Assembly (NCBI RefSeq): GCF_011045115.1
Contig: NZ_JAAKZG010000003.1
Location: 248,001-312,000, forward strand
Direction: 5' to 3'
Length of the DNA: 64,000 nucleotides
From: Mesorhizobium zhangyense
GTDB lineage: Bacteria > Pseudomonadota > Alphaproteobacteria > Rhizobiales > Rhizobiaceae
Below are positions 62,049-64,000 of this stretch, piece by piece; positions within the stretch are counted from its first letter, which is position 1; every line of letters starts with the position of its first letter. Under the pieces are notes generated by a model, which was given only the letters and a program-made list of their open reading frames with translations, ran no database searches and was not told the origin of the DNA. The position numbers and the translations under genes are program-made.

Positions 62049-64000
62049 ATGCGCGTCCCAGTCAGAGTGCTGCGAAAATTGGCGGCTTACGCCACAGCCG
62101 GTGCAGCGGCCGTCGCAGTAACGATTGGCGCTCTCTACACCCTCGACCGCGCCTACCCCCCGCCCCTGCCCGCCCAACTCACCGTCTCCTCGGAAGTGCT
62201 AGACCGCGACGGCGCGCTTCTCCGCGCCTACGCAACGCCCGACGGCTACTGGCGTCTCGGAACCTCTCTCGACCAGGTCGATCCGCAATTCGTAAAAATG
62301 CTGATCGCCTACGAGGACAAACGCTTCTTCGACCACGACGGCGTCGACGTGCTCGCCCTATTGCGCGCGGCAAAGCAGTTCGCGGGAAACCGCCGCATCG
62401 TTTCGGGCGGCTCGACACTGTCGATGCAGCTTGCCCGGCTGATCGAGCCCCGCGAAAACCGCAGTTTTGGTTCGAAATTCCGGCAGATCCTGCGCGCCGT
62501 CCAGATCGAGCGGCGGCTTTCCAAGCGCGACATCCTCGAGCGCTACCTGACGCTGGCACCTTATGGTGGCAATCTCGAAGGCGTGCGTGCCGCCTCGCTC
62601 GCCTATTTCGGCAAGGAGCCGCGCCGGCTAACCGTCTCGGAAGCAGCCCTGCTCGTCGCCCTGCCGCAACTGCCGGAGCGCCGCCGCCCCGATCGCAACC
62701 TGAAGACCGCGCAGGCCGCGCGTGACCGGGTGCTGGAACGCATGGTGACGGCGGATATTCTGGGTGAGCGCGAGGCCGCGCGCGCCGCAAACGACGCCGT
62801 TTCCGAGGTGCGCTTCGCCCTGCCCGCGTTGGCCGCCCATGTTGCCGATGCAGCGCTGCGCAAGGCGCCATCGCAAAGCCGGCATCAGGTCACGCTGCGC
62901 AAGCGCGTTCAGGAAGGGCTGGAAGCCGTCGCGAAAAGTGCCGCAGCCAAGCTCGGCCCGCGCATTTCGGTGGCCATGGTCCTGGCCGATGCCCGCACCG
63001 GCGAAATCCTTGGCGAGGTTGGTTCGGCGAACTATTTCGACGCCAGCCGCTCGGGCTGGATCGACATGACGAAGGTATCGCGCTCGCCCGGCTCGACCTT
63101 AAAACCCTTCATCTACGGGCTGGCGATGGAACAGGGCCTCGTCGCGCAGGAAACGCTGATCGAGGACCGCCCGGCAGATTTCGCCGGCTACCGCCCGCGC
63201 AATTTCGACATGAGCTACCAAGGCGATGTCAGCGTGCGCCAGGCGCTGCAACTGTCGCTCAACGTTCCGGCCGTGCGCCTGCTCGATGCTGTCGGCCCGG
63301 CGCGGCTGACGGCACGGTTCCGGCAGGCCGGCGTGACCCCTGCCTTGCCGAAGGACGAGCCACCGGGCCTCGCCATCGGCCTTGGCGGCGTCGGGCTGTC
63401 GCTGCGCGATCTCGTCCAGCTCTATACCGGCCTCGCCAACAGCGGAAAGGCGCGCATCCTGCGCGACGGCACCGAGGCGGTCGAGCCCGTGCAAGGCGGC
63501 GGCACGATCCTCGACGAGCGGGCAACGTGGCAGATCGCCGATATTCTGTCCGGCGTGAAGCCGCCGGAAGGGGCGAGCCATCGCGGCATCGCCTACAAGA
63601 CCGGCACGTCCTACGGCTACCGCGACGCATGGTCGGTCGGTTTCGATGGCCGCTATGTGCTGGGCGTGTGGGTCGGGCGCGCAGATTCCGGCTCGGTGCC
63701 CGGCCTATCGGGCTATGTCTCGGCAGCCCCCATCCTGTTCGAGGGCTTTGCCCGGTCCGGTCTTGCCGCGGTGTCGCTTGCACGCGCGCCGGCTGGAGCG
63801 TTGCGCACGGCGCGCGCCGACCTGCCGGTGACGCAGACGCGTTTCACCTCCGGTTCGGATGGGCTGATCGCGATAGCCGCTCCGACCGAACCCCCGCCGC
63901 AGATTGTCTTTCCCCCTGATGGGGCGAGGGTCGATCTCGGAACAATCTCAAGCGCCGCCTCGCCGCTGGTGCTGAAATTGCAAGGCGGCCGCGCGCCGTT
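62049..64000 (+). CDS. pbpC: Penicillin-binding protein 1C, 3' partial
   Basis: The frame from ATG 62049 is open to the window end (650 complete codons). It encodes a bifunctional class A PBP of the PbpC type. After one membrane anchor (AAAVAVTIGALYTLDRAYPP) comes the glycosyltransferase domain: catalytic Glu89 in AYEDKRFFDHDGVD, then GGSTLSMQLARL and RYLTLAPYGGNLEGVRAAS. The transpeptidase domain has Ser349-x-x-Lys352 in SPGSTLKPF, SLN, and KTG at 517-519. A C-terminal PbpC-specific domain begins near residue 610. It polymerises and cross-links peptidoglycan. Partnership with the preceding alpha-2-macroglobulin gene is well known in Proteobacteria. Confidence 0.94.
   Translation, partial: MRVPVRVLRKLAAYATAGAAAVAVTIGALYTLDRAYPPPLPAQLTVSSEVLDRDGALLRAYATPDGYWRLGTSLDQVDPQFVKMLIAYEDKRFFDHDGVDVLALLRAAKQFAGNRRIVSGGSTLSMQLARLIEPRENRSFGSKFRQILRAVQIERRLSKRDILERYLTLAPYGGNLEGVRAASLAYFGKEPRRLTVSEAALLVALPQLPERRRPDRNLKTAQAARDRVLERMVTADILGEREAARAANDAVSEVRFALPALAAHVADAALRKAPSQSRHQVTLRKRVQEGLEAVAKSAAAKLGPRISVAMVLADARTGEILGEVGSANYFDASRSGWIDMTKVSRSPGSTLKPFIYGLAMEQGLVAQETLIEDRPADFAGYRPRNFDMSYQGDVSVRQALQLSLNVPAVRLLDAVGPARLTARFRQAGVTPALPKDEPPGLAIGLGGVGLSLRDLVQLYTGLANSGKARILRDGTEAVEPVQGGGTILDERATWQIADILSGVKPPEGASHRGIAYKTGTSYGYRDAWSVGFDGRYVLGVWVGRADSGSVPGLSGYVSAAPILFEGFARSGLAAVSLARAPAGALRTARADLPVTQTRFTSGSDGLIAIAAPTEPPPQIVFPPDGARVDLGTISSAASPLVLKLQGGRAP

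Overview
This window is high-GC DNA with tightly packed genes and many ATGA-type start/stop overlaps. It comes from an alphaproteobacterium of the order Rhizobiales. A Mesorhizobium/Aminobacter-like member of the Phyllobacteriaceae is my best guess, from gene content and repeat style: btaAB betaine-lipid genes behind a PHO box, an ArsR-methyltransferase fusion upstream of metF, a RutR-type pyrimidine catabolism locus, a NuoE-like C-terminal extension, and long palindromic intergenic repeats carrying cggcttcgccgag-type arms. No rRNA, tRNA, CRISPR array, prophage or insertion sequence is visible. The window starts inside a 5-oxoprolinase gene and ends inside pbpC.

Layout. 1-9.2 kb: a partial 5-oxoprolinase, btaA-btaB, and three envelope-type enzymes (serine hydrolase, GH25 lipoprotein, MltB-type lytic transglycosylase). 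9.3-13.9 kb: ornithine/lysine decarboxylase, a YeiH-type exporter with its LysR regulator, a DMT exporter, and a 28-residue membrane protein. 14-20.4 kb: metF coupled to an ArsR/methyltransferase regulator, divergent trmO-DUF2293, MOSC, ICMT-like, KAS III-like and trans-aconitate methyltransferase genes. 20.5-25 kb: ettA, two unrecognised convergent genes, and an ABC-2 exporter pair. 25-30.4 kb: an alpha/beta hydrolase, a class III CoA-transferase coupled to a ThDP enzyme, and an EEP phosphodiesterase.

30.5-43.3 kb is the metabolic centre. It holds an NMT1/THI5-type ABC importer, a beta-ureidopropionase-like hydrolase, a class III omega-aminotransferase, rutR, and preT-preA-thioesterase. RutR-like palindromes lie before the aminotransferase/rutR pair and before preT. 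This looks like reductive pyrimidine catabolism, but the dihydropyrimidinase gene is not in the window. A small Rrf2-AhpD-like-DoxX redox operon and an EthD-family gene sit inside the block.

43.4-56 kb: a parDE toxin-antitoxin pair, a dimethylglycine/sarcosine dehydrogenase-like flavoprotein, a non-Pyl MttB homologue, and a family-5 peptide-type ABC importer. The importer's double ATPase carries a long Ala/Pro/Lys linker and a C-terminal helix-hairpin-helix domain resembling the C-terminus of rhizobial NuoE. 56.3-64 kb: a 1824-residue bacterial alpha-2-macroglobulin with an N-terminal PAN-like domain and an intact CAEQ thioester, followed by pbpC (open at the window end).

Intergenic DNA is rich in long inverted repeats of at least two families. 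They occur at 2.8, 5.1, 7.7, 17.0, 29.1, 47.1, 51.8 and 61.9 kb.
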